A stretch of 51,165 nt of DNA from Acidobacteriota bacterium (GTDB lineage: Bacteria > Acidobacteriota > Terriglobia > Bryobacterales > Bryobacteraceae). This document shows positions 1-9,272 of this stretch, one piece after another. The stretch covers positions 6,116 through 57,280 of the forward strand of contig JAPKZA010000247.1 in assembly GCA_026394015.1 (NCBI GenBank), in the 5' to 3' direction. The position numbers and the translations under genes are program-made. The notes beneath the pieces are model-generated. The model worked only from the letters and a program-made list of their open reading frames with translations, had not been told where the DNA came from and did not search any database. Every line of letters starts with the position of its first letter. The stretch's first letter is position 1.

Positions 1-102
1 GTCGTAGGTCGGCGTGATTGCGGTCATTGTAGAGGTGGATGCAACTGTAAGGCCAATCAGGCTTAGGATGCTGGTCAGGAGGTGTGCTTGGCTCGTCTTC
101 AT
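1..102 (-). CDS. N-terminus of a secreted protein, cut by window edge
   Basis: An open frame starts at an ATG (complement of 100-102) and runs off the left edge. The 34 visible residues begin MKTSQAHLL, then a hydrophobic stretch (LTSILSLIGLTVA) and a small-residue/Thr-rich segment, which fits a signal peptide. Nothing of the mature protein can be seen, so no function is given. No clear Shine-Dalgarno precedes the start. It is divergent from the large receptor gene beginning at 642 and shares the 540-base region between them. Confidence 0.4.
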   Translation of the reverse strand, partial: MKTSQAHLLTSILSLIGLTVASTSTMTAITPTYD

Positions 103-269
103 GAACCAAGTATCCGGGTTGGGAGTGCATGGCCAAATGGCTCAAACGCATCAAAACGCTAGACTTGTGGGACTATGAGGCGGTTGGTCCGGGGGTACGG
201 GGAAGCAGCGGTGACCAGGACGTACTTGGGTCCTAGCTCTTAGGTCGGAGGTACTAAAAAGCGGGGCTT

Positions 270-286
270 TGGGACAGAGTGTCTCA
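270..286. promoter_or_regulatory. Operator-like palindrome, copy 1
   Basis: The 17-mer TGGGACAGAGTGTCTCA has arms TGGGACA/TGTCTCA with one G-T mismatch. It matches the second copy at 323 in nearly every arm position and lies 53 bp from it, about five helical turns. A matching half site (TGGGAC) starts at 168. The regulator is unknown. Confidence 0.4.
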
Positions 287-322
287 GGCGAGGGCGACGA
301 TTTGGCTAAGGGGAAGGGCTGA

Positions 323-339
323 TGGGACAAAAAGTCCCA
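323..339. promoter_or_regulatory. Operator-like palindrome, copy 2
   Basis: TGGGACAAAAAGTCCCA is a perfect inverted repeat (TGGGAC/GTCCCA) around AAAAA. It could be an operator or activator site for either divergent gene. It could also act as a hairpin, but it is not followed by a T-run, so a terminator is unlikely. Confidence 0.4.
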
Positions 340-641
340 GGACGGGAGGCGCACAAAGGGGCCCGGCGGCGAGGGCGGGCGGCGGGTCGGCCGGCTAGCT
401 ACGCTCTTTCATAGTGACGACCACCTGCGCGTTGCCTTCAAGTGCCCCCAGGGTTATCCGTTATGCCCTGCCTGATTGGGCTTTGCCGAACGATTCGGAG
501 GAAATCGGGCTAGATTGCAGTTCGATGAAGAATGTTGTGGCATTCCGTGAATCGGTGGTGTAAACTCGCCTGAGAATATGAGTTGGGTTGAGTTAACTAT
601 ATGAAAAATCATAGAGTTGGCTTCCGAAATACAGAGGAGAG

Positions 642-3600
642 ATGACAATAACAAAATTAACCACGTTGTTTGTAGCGCTTGTGCTGAGTTCCGCGCTGGC
701 CTTAGGGCAGACTTCGAGCGGTTCTTTGAGCGGGACAATCACCGATCCCAATGGGGCTGCAATCCCAGGTGCCAAGGTAGTCGCATCGAGTATCGATACG
801 GGTTCGAGGCTGGAAATCATGACGACCGACGCCGGTCTCTACGTTTTTCCGGTATTGCCGGTGTCGACCTACAATATTAGTGTTGAAAAGGCGGGCTTCA
901 AGAAGCTGAATCGCCAGAATATCGAGATCCGCATCGCCCAACGGCAGGATTTGGATTTGAGGTTGGAAGTCGGCGATGTACAGCAGACGGTTGAAGTTTC
1001 GGCCGATGCTCCGCTGCTCGAGACCTCCACCGCAGAGCGAGGCCAGCAACTATCCCAGAAGTTTATGGACAACCTGCCGCTGTTTTCAGGCGGTATCCGC
1101 AATCCGCGGGCGTTCGTGAACTACATGCCTGGCGTTACCAACAACGGTGAGCAGAGCGTGTCCGGTTCTGGTGGGCGTGCACAGGAAGTGCTTATCGACG
1201 GCGGCAGTGCTCTGAACGTTGAATCGAGTGCGGTCTTCAATTTCCCGTCTTCGGAAATGTTTAGCGAATTCAAGATGCTGCAATCGAACTACTCGGCCGA
1301 ATACGGTCGTGTGGGTGGCGGTATTGAGATTTATGTGGCCAAGAGCGGCACGAACTGGATTCACGGCGCGGCGTTTCACAACATGCGTCGCGACATCTGG
1401 AATGCGAACGCCTGGGCGCGGAATGCGAATCCGAACCCGGCCGGCAGCTTCCGACCCAAGGAACGCTTCAACGAAACCGGCGGTGTGATCGGTGGCCCGA
1501 TCTTCGTTCCGAAAGTGTACGACGGTCGCAACAAGACCTTTTGGTTTTTCACCTACGATAAGGACATTCGTCCCGTATCTTTGGGCTTTCCCCTGCTGAC
1601 GGTGCCCACTGCCGATATGAAGCAGGGCAACTTTAGCCAAACGGGTGTCCCTGTTATTTACGACCCGGCCACGACGGCGGGCGACGTACGTACACCGTTT
1701 CCTGGCAATACGATTCCCCAAGCGCGGTTTAGCCGGGGTGCGCGGAATTTGTTGCCTCTGATTCCGAATCCGACTCGTAACGGTTTATTGGCTGGCAACT
1801 ACGACTTTGTCAACCGGACTGCGTTCGAACGCACCATTTGGAGTTTGAAGTTCGATCATGCGTTTACGGCAACTAATCGGCTTTCGTTCTTCTTTAGCAA
1901 CGAAGTGCAGGCCCAGGATGACGTGACCAATTTCGAAGGTGCGATCGGCAATGGCTTGCAGAACTTTCAGAAGCCTTTCAACTATCGTTTCAACCACGAC
2001 CTGAGTATTCGCCCGAACCTGTTGATGCACACGACCTATTCGGTGTCAAAGACGCGGCAGACTTGGGACAATCCCTACCAAAAGGGTGCGGGCAGCAAGC
2101 TGGGCTTTGGGTTATCGGGCGATTCTGATGCAATTCCCCGGGTCCAGTTCTCTGGAGCGGCGGGACTTTCGCCCTACGGTGTACAGGACGGCAAGGTCGC
2201 CAATGGCCTGCAGTTCAACACGCAATATCAGTTGACGCAAGGTTATACGTTGCTGCAAGGGAAGCACGAGTACAAATTTGGCTGGTCTTACCGCCGCTTT
2301 CTGACCCTTGGCCAGGATTTGGCCGGTACCAACGGCCTTTATCTCTTCAACCGAGCGCAGACCGCTTTGCCGACGGCTCTCACTTCGACTGGCCATGAAT
2401 TTGCCAGCCTGTTGCTGGGCGGTGCCGACCGCGCGTCGCAGATTGTGCCGCCGGTGCTTTTCGACACGAGTGTGTATCACGACACGTCGGTTTACTTCCA
2501 GGACAATTGGAAGGTCTCTCAGCGTTTGACCCTGAATCTGGGACTTCGTTACGAAGTGCCGATCGGCTGGCATGTGCCGGGCGGAAACGGGTATTCACAC
2601 GTTGACATTAAGGTGCCGAATCCGGCCGCTGGCGGACTTCCGGGTGCGCTCGTGTTCTCGGGTGCTGGTCCTGGCCGCACTGGGCAGAGACGGTTCTATC
2701 CGAACGATTACTCGAACATCGGGCCCCGACTGGGCTTCGCCTATCAGTTGGGTAAGAAAACGGTTCTCCGCGGCGGTTATTCCATTTATTACCAGGGTCT
2801 TTCGAGCGGCGGGTGCGGTTGCCGTGCGGGCTTTGCCGGCAGCAACGACCTGGTCAGCGATGGCCGGAACGCTGTCTTGAACTGGGACAACGGAATTCCG
2901 CTGGCACCCGGCTACCGTCCTCCTCCGATCATCGATCCCTCGTACGTGAACTTTCAGAGCGTACAGTATCAGGGATCGACGGCTGGTCAAGCCGGTCGCA
3001 TCTACAACTGGAGCTTCAACATTCAGCATGAAGTGAAGAACTTCCTGATTGACGTTGCTTACCAGGGCAATCGCGGAACCCGTTTGAATTCGACGATCGA
3101 TTTGAACCAGTTGCCGACGAGCTTGTTGAGCCGTGGTTCGCTTCTGTCCTCACGGATTGATTCTCCGGCAGCAGCGGCAGCCGGCTTCAGAGCTCCTTTT
3201 GCCAACTTCCCGGGCAATCTGAGTGTCGCCCAGTCCTTGCGTCCCTTCCCGCAATATCTCTCGGTCAGCAGCCTGTTCGCGGGTTACGGCAGAAGCTGGT
3301 ATGACGCGATGCAGGCCAAGGTGGAGCGCCGGTTTGGTTCCTACCAGTTCTTCGCCAACTATACGTGGTCGAAGAGCTTGGCCAACGGCCACTTCCGCCA
3401 GGTATTCAGCCAGCAGGGTGGCCAAGGTTCACCGCAGGACTACAACAACTTGCCAGACGCCAAGAGCTTCATGCCTTTTGACGTCCCTCACGTGTTGAAC
3501 ATTCTCGGTACTTTCGATGTGCCGTTCGGCAAGGGTCACAAATACATGAGCAGCAGCCACCCGATTACCAATGCATTGGTGAGCGGTTGGACGATTTCAA

Positions 3601-4073
3601 CGGCATTGACTTACCGCAAAGGTACGCTACTGCAGTTGGTGACCCCGGGAAATCCGCTCGGAAACGGTGTTCTGTTTGCACCGCTGACGAAAGCGAATCT
3701 GACCGGGACGCCGATCCGAACCGGAGTCGAACGGACTTCGCTCGACCCGAACAACCCGAGTTCGCGTTTCTTCAACGCTGCTGCCTTCACTTCCGCACCG
3801 CAGTTTACTCTCGGAACAGCAGCTTTCTACCAGGACGACTTCCGGCAGCCGGCCGTCTTCACCGAGAACATCTCGATTGTGAAGCGGACCAAACTCTGGA
3901 ATAACGATAAGAACCCGGTGGAGTTGACCTATCGCGCGGATGCCTTCAATATGTTCAATCGCACCAACTTCGGCGGTGTGATTGGCACGATTGGCAATGC
4001 GAATTTCGGTCGTCCGACCGGACCGCAGAACGGTGCTCGCTTGATCACGATGGGCCTGCGTTTGAGCTTCTAG
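642..4073 (+). CDS. Oar-like TonB-dependent receptor with carboxypeptidase-regulatory-like domain
   Basis: This 1143-residue outer-membrane protein has a signal peptide (about 1-22, ending ALALGQ). A carboxypeptidase-regulatory-like beta domain follows (about 27-105, from GSLSGTITDPNGAAIPGAKV), then a plug-like region (about 110-230, with VEVSADAPLLETS), and a long beta-barrel ending in the typical terminal aromatic (LRLSF). This is the Oar/CarboxypepD_reg architecture greatly expanded in Acidobacteriota; substrates are generally unknown, with large ligands such as peptides or glycans possible. The ATG has a strong Shine-Dalgarno (GAGGAG, 9 bases upstream), unlike several neighbours. Codon use is more balanced than in the G-rich genes that follow, which may reflect high expression. 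An intrinsic terminator ends the unit at 4095, so it is probably monocistronic. Confidence 0.9.
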   Translation: MTITKLTTLFVALVLSSALALGQTSSGSLSGTITDPNGAAIPGAKVVASSIDTGSRLEIMTTDAGLYVFPVLPVSTYNISVEKAGFKKLNRQNIEIRIAQRQDLDLRLEVGDVQQTVEVSADAPLLETSTAERGQQLSQKFMDNLPLFSGGIRNPRAFVNYMPGVTNNGEQSVSGSGGRAQEVLIDGGSALNVESSAVFNFPSSEMFSEFKMLQSNYSAEYGRVGGGIEIYVAKSGTNWIHGAAFHNMRRDIWNANAWARNANPNPAGSFRPKERFNETGGVIGGPIFVPKVYDGRNKTFWFFTYDKDIRPVSLGFPLLTVPTADMKQGNFSQTGVPVIYDPATTAGDVRTPFPGNTIPQARFSRGARNLLPLIPNPTRNGLLAGNYDFVNRTAFERTIWSLKFDHAFTATNRLSFFFSNEVQAQDDVTNFEGAIGNGLQNFQKPFNYRFNHDLSIRPNLLMHTTYSVSKTRQTWDNPYQKGAGSKLGFGLSGDSDAIPRVQFSGAAGLSPYGVQDGKVANGLQFNTQYQLTQGYTLLQGKHEYKFGWSYRRFLTLGQDLAGTNGLYLFNRAQTALPTALTSTGHEFASLLLGGADRASQIVPPVLFDTSVYHDTSVYFQDNWKVSQRLTLNLGLRYEVPIGWHVPGGNGYSHVDIKVPNPAAGGLPGALVFSGAGPGRTGQRRFYPNDYSNIGPRLGFAYQLGKKTVLRGGYSIYYQGLSSGGCGCRAGFAGSNDLVSDGRNAVLNWDNGIPLAPGYRPPPIIDPSYVNFQSVQYQGSTAGQAGRIYNWSFNIQHEVKNFLIDVAYQGNRGTRLNSTIDLNQLPTSLLSRGSLLSSRIDSPAAAAAGFRAPFANFPGNLSVAQSLRPFPQYLSVSSLFAGYGRSWYDAMQAKVERRFGSYQFFANYTWSKSLANGHFRQVFSQQGGQGSPQDYNNLPDAKSFMPFDVPHVLNILGTFDVPFGKGHKYMSSSHPITNALVSGWTISTALTYRKGTLLQLVTPGNPLGNGVLFAPLTKANLTGTPIRTGVERTSLDPNNPSSRFFNAAAFTSAPQFTLGTAAFYQDDFRQPAVFTENISIVKRTKLWNNDKNPVELTYRADAFNMFNRTNFGGVIGTIGNANFGRPTGPQNGARLITMGLRLSF

Positions 4074-4094
4074 TTCTTTCGCTTGGTTTGTTGG

Positions 4095-4127
4095 AAGGGC
4101 GCTCCTGCAAAGGGGCGCCCTTTTTTT
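4095..4127 (+). terminator. Intrinsic terminator of the receptor gene
   Basis: An 8-bp stem, AAGGGCGC (4095-4102) with GCGCCCTT (4115-4122), is followed directly by a T-run to 4127. It starts 22 bases after the receptor stop codon and separates this unit from the next receptor gene. Confidence 0.85.
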
Positions 4128-4159
4128 GTGCCGAGCGCGCCCGATCGATAACGGGAACG

Positions 4160-4168
4160 TGATATCAT
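4160..4168 (+). promoter_or_regulatory. Extended -10 element next to a start codon
   Basis: TGATATCAT reads as TGn plus hexamer TATCAT and ends six bases before the ATG at 4175. Transcription would start at or next to the start codon, and no Shine-Dalgarno is seen. It is one of several such elements in the window. Confidence 0.45.
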
Positions 4169-4174
4169 TAACCC

Positions 4175-6343
4175 ATGGTTGCTTTTCGTATCGTCATGGC
4201 CTTGGTTGTCGCCTCTTCCCTTTGTTCCGCGGAACCGAATTCTCCGGTTGGGCGGGTGGAGGGCAAGATCACTTTGCAGGTCACCGGCAAGGCGCTGCAC
4301 CACGCTTCGGTGCTGCTGCTACCGCTGGGCCGGGTGATTGAGTCCGACGATGACGGCAAATACCAGTTCGCCGAAGTGCCGGTCGGCAAGTACGATCTGG
4401 TGGCGTCGGTGAATGGGCTGACGGGCGGACGGGTTTCGGTCACGGTGGCAGCCGGGGGCGTGGCGACGGCCGATTTTTCCCTCGCGGTTTCGCCGCTGCG
4501 GCAGGAGATCACCGTGACGGCGTCGGGCCGACCGGAAACGACCCTCGAAGCGTTCAGCGCCGTTTCGTCCATCGATACGCTGGACTTGGCGACCAAAGCG
4601 GCGACCTCATTAGGCGACGTATTGGACGGGCAACCGGGCGTCGCCAAGCGCAGTTCGGGGCCGGGCACGGGTCGGCCGGTGCTGCGCGGATTCGATGGCG
4701 ACCGGGTATTGATTATGCAGGATGGCGTGCGGACGGGGACGCTATCGGCGCAGTCGGGCGACCACGGCGAACCGGTGGATCCGCAGTCGCTCGAACGGGT
4801 GGAGATCGTCCGGGGACCGGCCACGCTGCTCTATGGTTCGAACGCGATTGGCGGGGTCGTGAATATGGTGACCGGACACCACGAGGCGCAGTCGGCGGGG
4901 CATGAGGGGCTGCACGGCTACCTGTCGACGCTGGGCGGGACGAACAACTCGCTAGTGGGCGGGAGCGGGGGGCTGGACTATGGCTTCGGGCGCTGGGTGA
5001 TCCGGATGGGCTCGGGGGGGCAGCGAACGTCGGACTATTCGACCCCGGAAGAGCGGATTCTGAATTCGGCGGCGCGGACGTATTCGGGGCAGGCGGGGCT
5101 GGCCCGTTATGGGGAGAAGAACTGGTTCAATTTGAGCTATAACACGCAGCGGGGTACCTATCAGATTCCGCTGAGCGACGAAAACACACGGTTGCCGTTT
5201 ACGCGGCAGGGGGTGCGGTTGACCGGTGGATTCCGGGCTTTGAACCGGCCGATTGAAGGGATTCAGTACAGCTACAACTACACCGATTGGAAGCACGACG
5301 AGGTGGCGAACGGGAAAGTGGAGAACCAATTCTTCAACAAGCAGTCGGACTATCGGGCCGTGTTTGAGCAGCGGCGCTCGGGCCGGTTGTCCGGGAGCTT
5401 TGGGGGATGGGGATTGCGGCGGGACTATAAGGCAGTGGGCGCGGAGGCGATTACGCCGCCGACGATTCAGAACGCCCTGGCGGGTTTCGCGGTGGAGACG
5501 CTGACGATTTCGGATCGGGTGCGGATGCAGTTTGGGGCCAGGCTGGAGAACAACCGGTTTAGCCCGGAACGGTTGGCGAAACGATCCTTCACGGGGCTTT
5601 CGGCGTCGGCGGGGGTGAACGCGGGGATTTGGAACGGCGGGGTGTTCGTGGCGAACTACAACCATTCGTATCGGGCTCCGGCGATAGAGGAACTCTATGC
5701 GAGGGGGCCGCACGTGGGGAACTTGACGTACGAAATCGGCGACGCGAAATTACGACGCGAGCGCGGGGATGGTTTGGATGTTTCGCTGCGGCACACGTCG
5801 ACCCGGGTGCGGGCGGAGTTGAACTACTTCTACTATCGGATGCGGGATTTCGTTTTCCTGGCACCGACCGGCGACGTGGAGGACGGGCTGCGGGTGGCGG
5901 AGTATCAGCAGGCGAACTCGCGGTATACGGGGGTGGACGGGCGGGTGCAGGCGGGGTTGCATAAAAACGTCTGGTTGAATCTGGGTTTCGACGCGGTGCA
6001 GGCGGAGTTGACGGGGTTGGGGACGCCGCTGCCGCGGATTCCGCCGGTGCGGGGTCGAGTGGGGTTGGACCTGCGCTGGCGCGGGCTGAGCGTCGCGCCG
6101 GAGGTGGTGCTGGCGGACCAGCAGACGCGGATTTATTCGACCGAGACGGAGACGGCGGGGTATGCGCTGGCGAGCGTGCGGGGGACCTATACCTGGACGC
6201 GGCAGCACGCCATTCACCTGTTCGGGGTGAACGTCTTCAACGCCGGGAATCGGCTGTATCGGAACCATCTATCCTTCATCAAGGACGTGGCGCCGGAGAT
6301 CGGGCGGGGGATTTCGGTGAGCTATTCGGTGCGGTTTTTCTAG
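4175..6343 (+). CDS. TonB-dependent receptor, metal-receptor-like
   Basis: This 722-residue outer-membrane receptor has a signal peptide (about 1-20). A short carboxypeptidase-regulatory-like domain follows (about 26-105). Next comes a TonB-box-like ITVTASGRPE segment, a canonical plug (about 130-235, with PVLRGFDGDRVLIMQDG and VEIVRGPATLLYGSNAIGG) and a 22-strand-type barrel ending YSVRFF. The plug has a SGDHGEPVDP segment that resembles ZnuD-type zinc receptors, so metal uptake is a reasonable guess but is not proven. Length is normal for the family. Codons are strongly G-ending, as in the genes downstream. The MATE gene follows after 21 bases. Energy would come from the TonB/ExbB/ExbD set encoded at 37.3-40.0 kb. 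Confidence 0.9.
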   Translation: MVAFRIVMALVVASSLCSAEPNSPVGRVEGKITLQVTGKALHHASVLLLPLGRVIESDDDGKYQFAEVPVGKYDLVASVNGLTGGRVSVTVAAGGVATADFSLAVSPLRQEITVTASGRPETTLEAFSAVSSIDTLDLATKAATSLGDVLDGQPGVAKRSSGPGTGRPVLRGFDGDRVLIMQDGVRTGTLSAQSGDHGEPVDPQSLERVEIVRGPATLLYGSNAIGGVVNMVTGHHEAQSAGHEGLHGYLSTLGGTNNSLVGGSGGLDYGFGRWVIRMGSGGQRTSDYSTPEERILNSAARTYSGQAGLARYGEKNWFNLSYNTQRGTYQIPLSDENTRLPFTRQGVRLTGGFRALNRPIEGIQYSYNYTDWKHDEVANGKVENQFFNKQSDYRAVFEQRRSGRLSGSFGGWGLRRDYKAVGAEAITPPTIQNALAGFAVETLTISDRVRMQFGARLENNRFSPERLAKRSFTGLSASAGVNAGIWNGGVFVANYNHSYRAPAIEELYARGPHVGNLTYEIGDAKLRRERGDGLDVSLRHTSTRVRAELNYFYYRMRDFVFLAPTGDVEDGLRVAEYQQANSRYTGVDGRVQAGLHKNVWLNLGFDAVQAELTGLGTPLPRIPPVRGRVGLDLRWRGLSVAPEVVLADQQTRIYSTETETAGYALASVRGTYTWTRQHAIHLFGVNVFNAGNRLYRNHLSFIKDVAPEIGRGISVSYSVRFF

Positions 6344-6349
6344 GCGCTT

Positions 6350-6358
6350 TGCTACCCT
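6350..6358 (+). promoter_or_regulatory. Extended -10-like element before the MATE gene
   Basis: TGCTACCCT (TGn plus TACCCT) ends six bases before the ATG at 6365. The hexamer is a weak match to TATAAT, but its position matches the other start-proximal elements in this window. Confidence 0.3.
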
Positions 6359-6364
6359 AGGCAG

Positions 6365-7669
6365 ATGCTTTCTGTTCGCGGTCACGTGCTCCGCATGGCC
6401 GCGATGGCGTGGCCGATCATCGTCGCTGAAATTGGCTGGATGGCCATGGGGCTCGTCGATACGCTGATGGTGGGGCCGTTGGGGAAGGCCGCGATTGGGG
6501 CCGTGGGGGTCGCGAATATCCTCTACGATACGTTCGGGATTTTTTCGCTGGGACTGCTGTTGGGGTTGGATCCTCTGGTGGCGCAGGCGTTTGGTGCCAA
6601 GCGGCTGGAGGAGTGCAACCGGTACCTTCGCCAGGGGGTGTGGCTGGCGCTGTTTTTGACGCCGCCGACGATGGCGATGGCGTTGGGGTTGCCTTGGTTG
6701 ATGAGCTGGATCGGGGTGCAACCGGAGGTGCGGGAGTTGGCGGAGCCCTACATCTTGGCGCTGTCGACGGGGACGTTGCCGCTGCTGCTTTATGCGGCGT
6801 TTCGGCGGTTTTTGCAGGGAACGGATCGGGTGAAGCCGGTGATGGTGGCGCTGGTTTCGGCGAATCTGATCAACGCGGCGGCGAACTACTGGCTGATTTA
6901 CGGCGGGTGGGGCCTGCCGGCGTTTGGGGTGACGGGATCGGGCTGGGCGACGGCGGTGGCGCGGGTGTTTCTGGCGGGGATGTTGATCGCGGCGACGCGA
7001 GTGGACGACATCACGGGGCTGTGGCGGACCTGGGCGAAACCGAAGGGGAGAGAGTTGATTGAGTTGCTGCGGTTGGGGGCTCCGGCGGCGGGACAGATCG
7101 GGTTGGAGATTGCCGTCTTTGGAGCGGCGACTCTGCTGGCGGGGCGACTTTCGACGGTGTCATTAGCGGCGCATCACATTGGGTTGAACCTGGCGAGCAT
7201 GACGTTTATGGTGCCGCTGGGGATTTCGTCGGCGGGGGCGGTGGTGGTGGGGCAGGCGTTGGGGCGGAACGAACCGCGCGAGGCGAAGCGGGCGGGATGG
7301 GTGGCCCTGGTTTTCGCGGGCGGGTTTATGGTGGTGGCGGGGTTGGTGTTTGCCTTTGCTCCGCTTGTCGTGTTGGGAGCGTTTACGACGGATCCGGAGC
7401 TGCTGACGATCGGGACGGGGCTGCTGCGGATGGCGGCGGTGTTTCAGCTTTTCGATGGGTTGCAGGTGGCGGCGACGGGGGTGTTGCGGGGGGCGTCCGA
7501 AACCCGGTTGCCGATGGTGGCGAACTTGGTGGGCCACTGGGTACTGGGGTTGCCGTTGGGTTACTATTTGGCGTTTGAGCGGCTGGTGGTGGTGGCTGTC
7601 TTGCTGGTGTTGCACTGGTGGCGTCTGCCGTTCGAGAAACTAACGAAATCGCCATCGAAAATTTGTTAA
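6365..7669 (+). CDS. MATE family efflux transporter
   Basis: This 434-residue inner-membrane protein has repeated hydrophobic segments in two homologous halves. Signs of the MATE family (Na+ or H+ coupled export of organic cations) are the N-terminal AWPIIVAEIGWMAMGLVDTL, GLDPLVAQAFGA, FRRFLQGTDRVKPVM and the second-half VPLGISSAGAVVVGQALG. The C-terminus looks short: after LGLPLGYYLAFER the chain goes straight to LVVVAVLLVLHWWR, where family members usually have about 12-16 more residues and a full last helix. This may be an in-frame deletion in G-rich repeats. The substrate is unknown. Confidence 0.88.
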   Translation: MLSVRGHVLRMAAMAWPIIVAEIGWMAMGLVDTLMVGPLGKAAIGAVGVANILYDTFGIFSLGLLLGLDPLVAQAFGAKRLEECNRYLRQGVWLALFLTPPTMAMALGLPWLMSWIGVQPEVRELAEPYILALSTGTLPLLLYAAFRRFLQGTDRVKPVMVALVSANLINAAANYWLIYGGWGLPAFGVTGSGWATAVARVFLAGMLIAATRVDDITGLWRTWAKPKGRELIELLRLGAPAAGQIGLEIAVFGAATLLAGRLSTVSLAAHHIGLNLASMTFMVPLGISSAGAVVVGQALGRNEPREAKRAGWVALVFAGGFMVVAGLVFAFAPLVVLGAFTTDPELLTIGTGLLRMAAVFQLFDGLQVAATGVLRGASETRLPMVANLVGHWVLGLPLGYYLAFERLVVVAVLLVLHWWRLPFEKLTKSPSKIC

Positions 7670-7703
7670 ATCGTAGTGGTCGTTGTGGGAGGGTGATACT
7701 CGT

Positions 7704-9251
7704 ATGCCACTTTCTCGACGCGCCTTTGCTACGGGCCTTTCCGCTGCCTCTTTAGCCGCCCAGACGACTCCGACTACTACGGCGTTCGCCCACGGTGTGG
7801 CCAGCGGCGATCCGCTGGTGAACCGGGTGATCATCTGGACCCGGGTTTCGCCGTCGAACTTGCAGGATCAGGTGACGGTGGAATGGTCGGTCGCGGAGGA
7901 TGCGGCTTTCCGGCGGGTGTTGCAGCGCGGGGTGACTTCGACCAACATCGGTTTCGACTTTACGGTGAAAGTGGACGTGACGCGGCTGGACCCGAACACA
8001 ACTTACTACTATCGCTTTGCCGCCTTGGGGGCGCAGTCGCCGATCGGTCGGACGAAGACGTTGCCGATCGGCGCGGTGGACCGGGTGCGCTTCGCGGTGA
8101 CTTCGTGTTCGAACTTCCCGTACGGTTTTTTCAACGCGTATCGGATGATCGCCAATCGGGCGGATCTGGACTGCGTGCTGCATTTGGGCGACTACATTTA
8201 CGAGTATGGGGAAGGCGAGTACGGCACCGGCGCGCCGATTGGCCGGGCCCCGCTTCCGAACAAAGAGATTGTGACGCTCGACGACTATCGGCAGCGTTAC
8301 GCGCAATATCGCTCCGATGCGGATTTACAAGAAGCGCACCGGCAGCATCCGTGGATTGTGGTTTGGGACGACCATGAATCGGCCAACGACTCCTGGACCG
8401 ATGGCGCCCAGAACCATCAGCCGGCGACGGAAGGCGACTGGTCGACCCGACGCGCGGTGGCGACGCAAGCCTGGTTTGAATGGTTGCCGGTGCGGGAAAA
8501 TCCGTTCCTGAATAGCCAGATCTATCGCACGTTCCGGTTTGGCGACCTGATGGATTTGTCGATGCTGGATACCCGTTTAGCGGGGCGGAGTGAACAGGTA
8601 GGCCCGACGAGTCCGTTGCTGGCGGACCCGAACCGTTCCTTGCTGGGCTCGGACCAGGAGGCTTGGCTGTTTCAGGAGTTGCTGAGCTCGCAGAACCGGT
8701 CGACGCGTTGGCGGGTGGTGGGTCAGCAGGTGATGATGGGGCAGTTGCTGAACCCGGCGGACGGCAACATCTTTAACCCCGATCAATGGGATGGTTATCC
8801 GCTGGCACGAAACCGTTTCTTGAACCATTTGGCCACCAATCAGATTTCGAATGTCGTGGTGTTGACCGGCGACATTCATTCCTCGTGGGGCAATGAGATT
8901 ACGGCGAATCCGTTTCTACCGAGCGGGTTCACGCCGCGTTGTGTGGAGTTTGTGACGCCGGCGGTGACCTCGCCCGGAATCGATGATCGGGCCCAGGCGA
9001 CGGGCTTCCAGTTGCAGATTGGGGCGACGCACCCGCACGTGAAATATGTGGAACTGTTTCGGCGCGGCTATATGTTGATCGATATCGACAAGGATCGGGC
9101 GCAGGCGGAGTTCTACCACGTGGCGACGATCACCGAGCGGAAGGCGGAGGAGGAGTTCGCCCGGGCGCTACAAGCCGCAAACGGGGTCAGCCGGTTGACG
9201 CCAGCGAGCCAGTCCCGGCCGCGGAACAATCCGGCGCCGTTCGCTACCTAA
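7704..9251 (+). CDS. PhoD-like alkaline phosphatase, Tat-exported
   Basis: This 515-residue secreted phosphodiesterase/phosphatase has an N-terminal twin-arginine-like signal (SRRAFATG, then ASLAAQ). A PhoD N-terminal beta domain spans about 27-120. The metallophosphatase domain carries SCSNFPYGFF (about 134), LGDYIYEYG (about 161), VWDDHESAND (about 220) and VLTGDIHSSW (about 386), which are the metal-ligand motifs of the family. The reading frame is open 21 bases further upstream to a TTG, but the ATG at 7704 is preferred: it has a GGGAGGG Shine-Dalgarno at 7687-7693 and puts the Tat motif at the very N-terminus. The protein probably releases phosphate from organic phosphodiesters in the periplasm or outside. 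Confidence 0.9.
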   Translation: MPLSRRAFATGLSAASLAAQTTPTTTAFAHGVASGDPLVNRVIIWTRVSPSNLQDQVTVEWSVAEDAAFRRVLQRGVTSTNIGFDFTVKVDVTRLDPNTTYYYRFAALGAQSPIGRTKTLPIGAVDRVRFAVTSCSNFPYGFFNAYRMIANRADLDCVLHLGDYIYEYGEGEYGTGAPIGRAPLPNKEIVTLDDYRQRYAQYRSDADLQEAHRQHPWIVVWDDHESANDSWTDGAQNHQPATEGDWSTRRAVATQAWFEWLPVRENPFLNSQIYRTFRFGDLMDLSMLDTRLAGRSEQVGPTSPLLADPNRSLLGSDQEAWLFQELLSSQNRSTRWRVVGQQVMMGQLLNPADGNIFNPDQWDGYPLARNRFLNHLATNQISNVVVLTGDIHSSWGNEITANPFLPSGFTPRCVEFVTPAVTSPGIDDRAQATGFQLQIGATHPHVKYVELFRRGYMLIDIDKDRAQAEFYHVATITERKAEEEFARALQAANGVSRLTPASQSRPRNNPAPFAT

Positions 9252-9272
9252 GGTCTGTGTCATGCTGGGCTT

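Larger units (their letters stand above)
103..641. other. Gene-free region upstream of the receptor gene
   Basis: No open frame here has convincing protein-like composition. The left part holds two 17-bp palindromes (270-286 and 323-339) and a related half site at 168. The part nearest 642 is AT-richer. I could not place a -35/-10 pair with confidence; TTGAGT with TAGAGT at an 18-base spacing, just before the gene, is the best guess. Confidence 0.5.

Noticed and set aside
151-354. A 67-residue minus-strand frame in the left gene-free region
   Set aside because: Pro/Ser-rich composition, no ribosome site, and it runs across both palindromes; no family resemblance.
4952-5713. A long minus-strand frame opposite the second TonB receptor
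   Set aside because: Arg/Pro-rich shadow of G-ending codons; the plus-strand receptor is conserved throughout. The same applies to many long antisense frames in the window.
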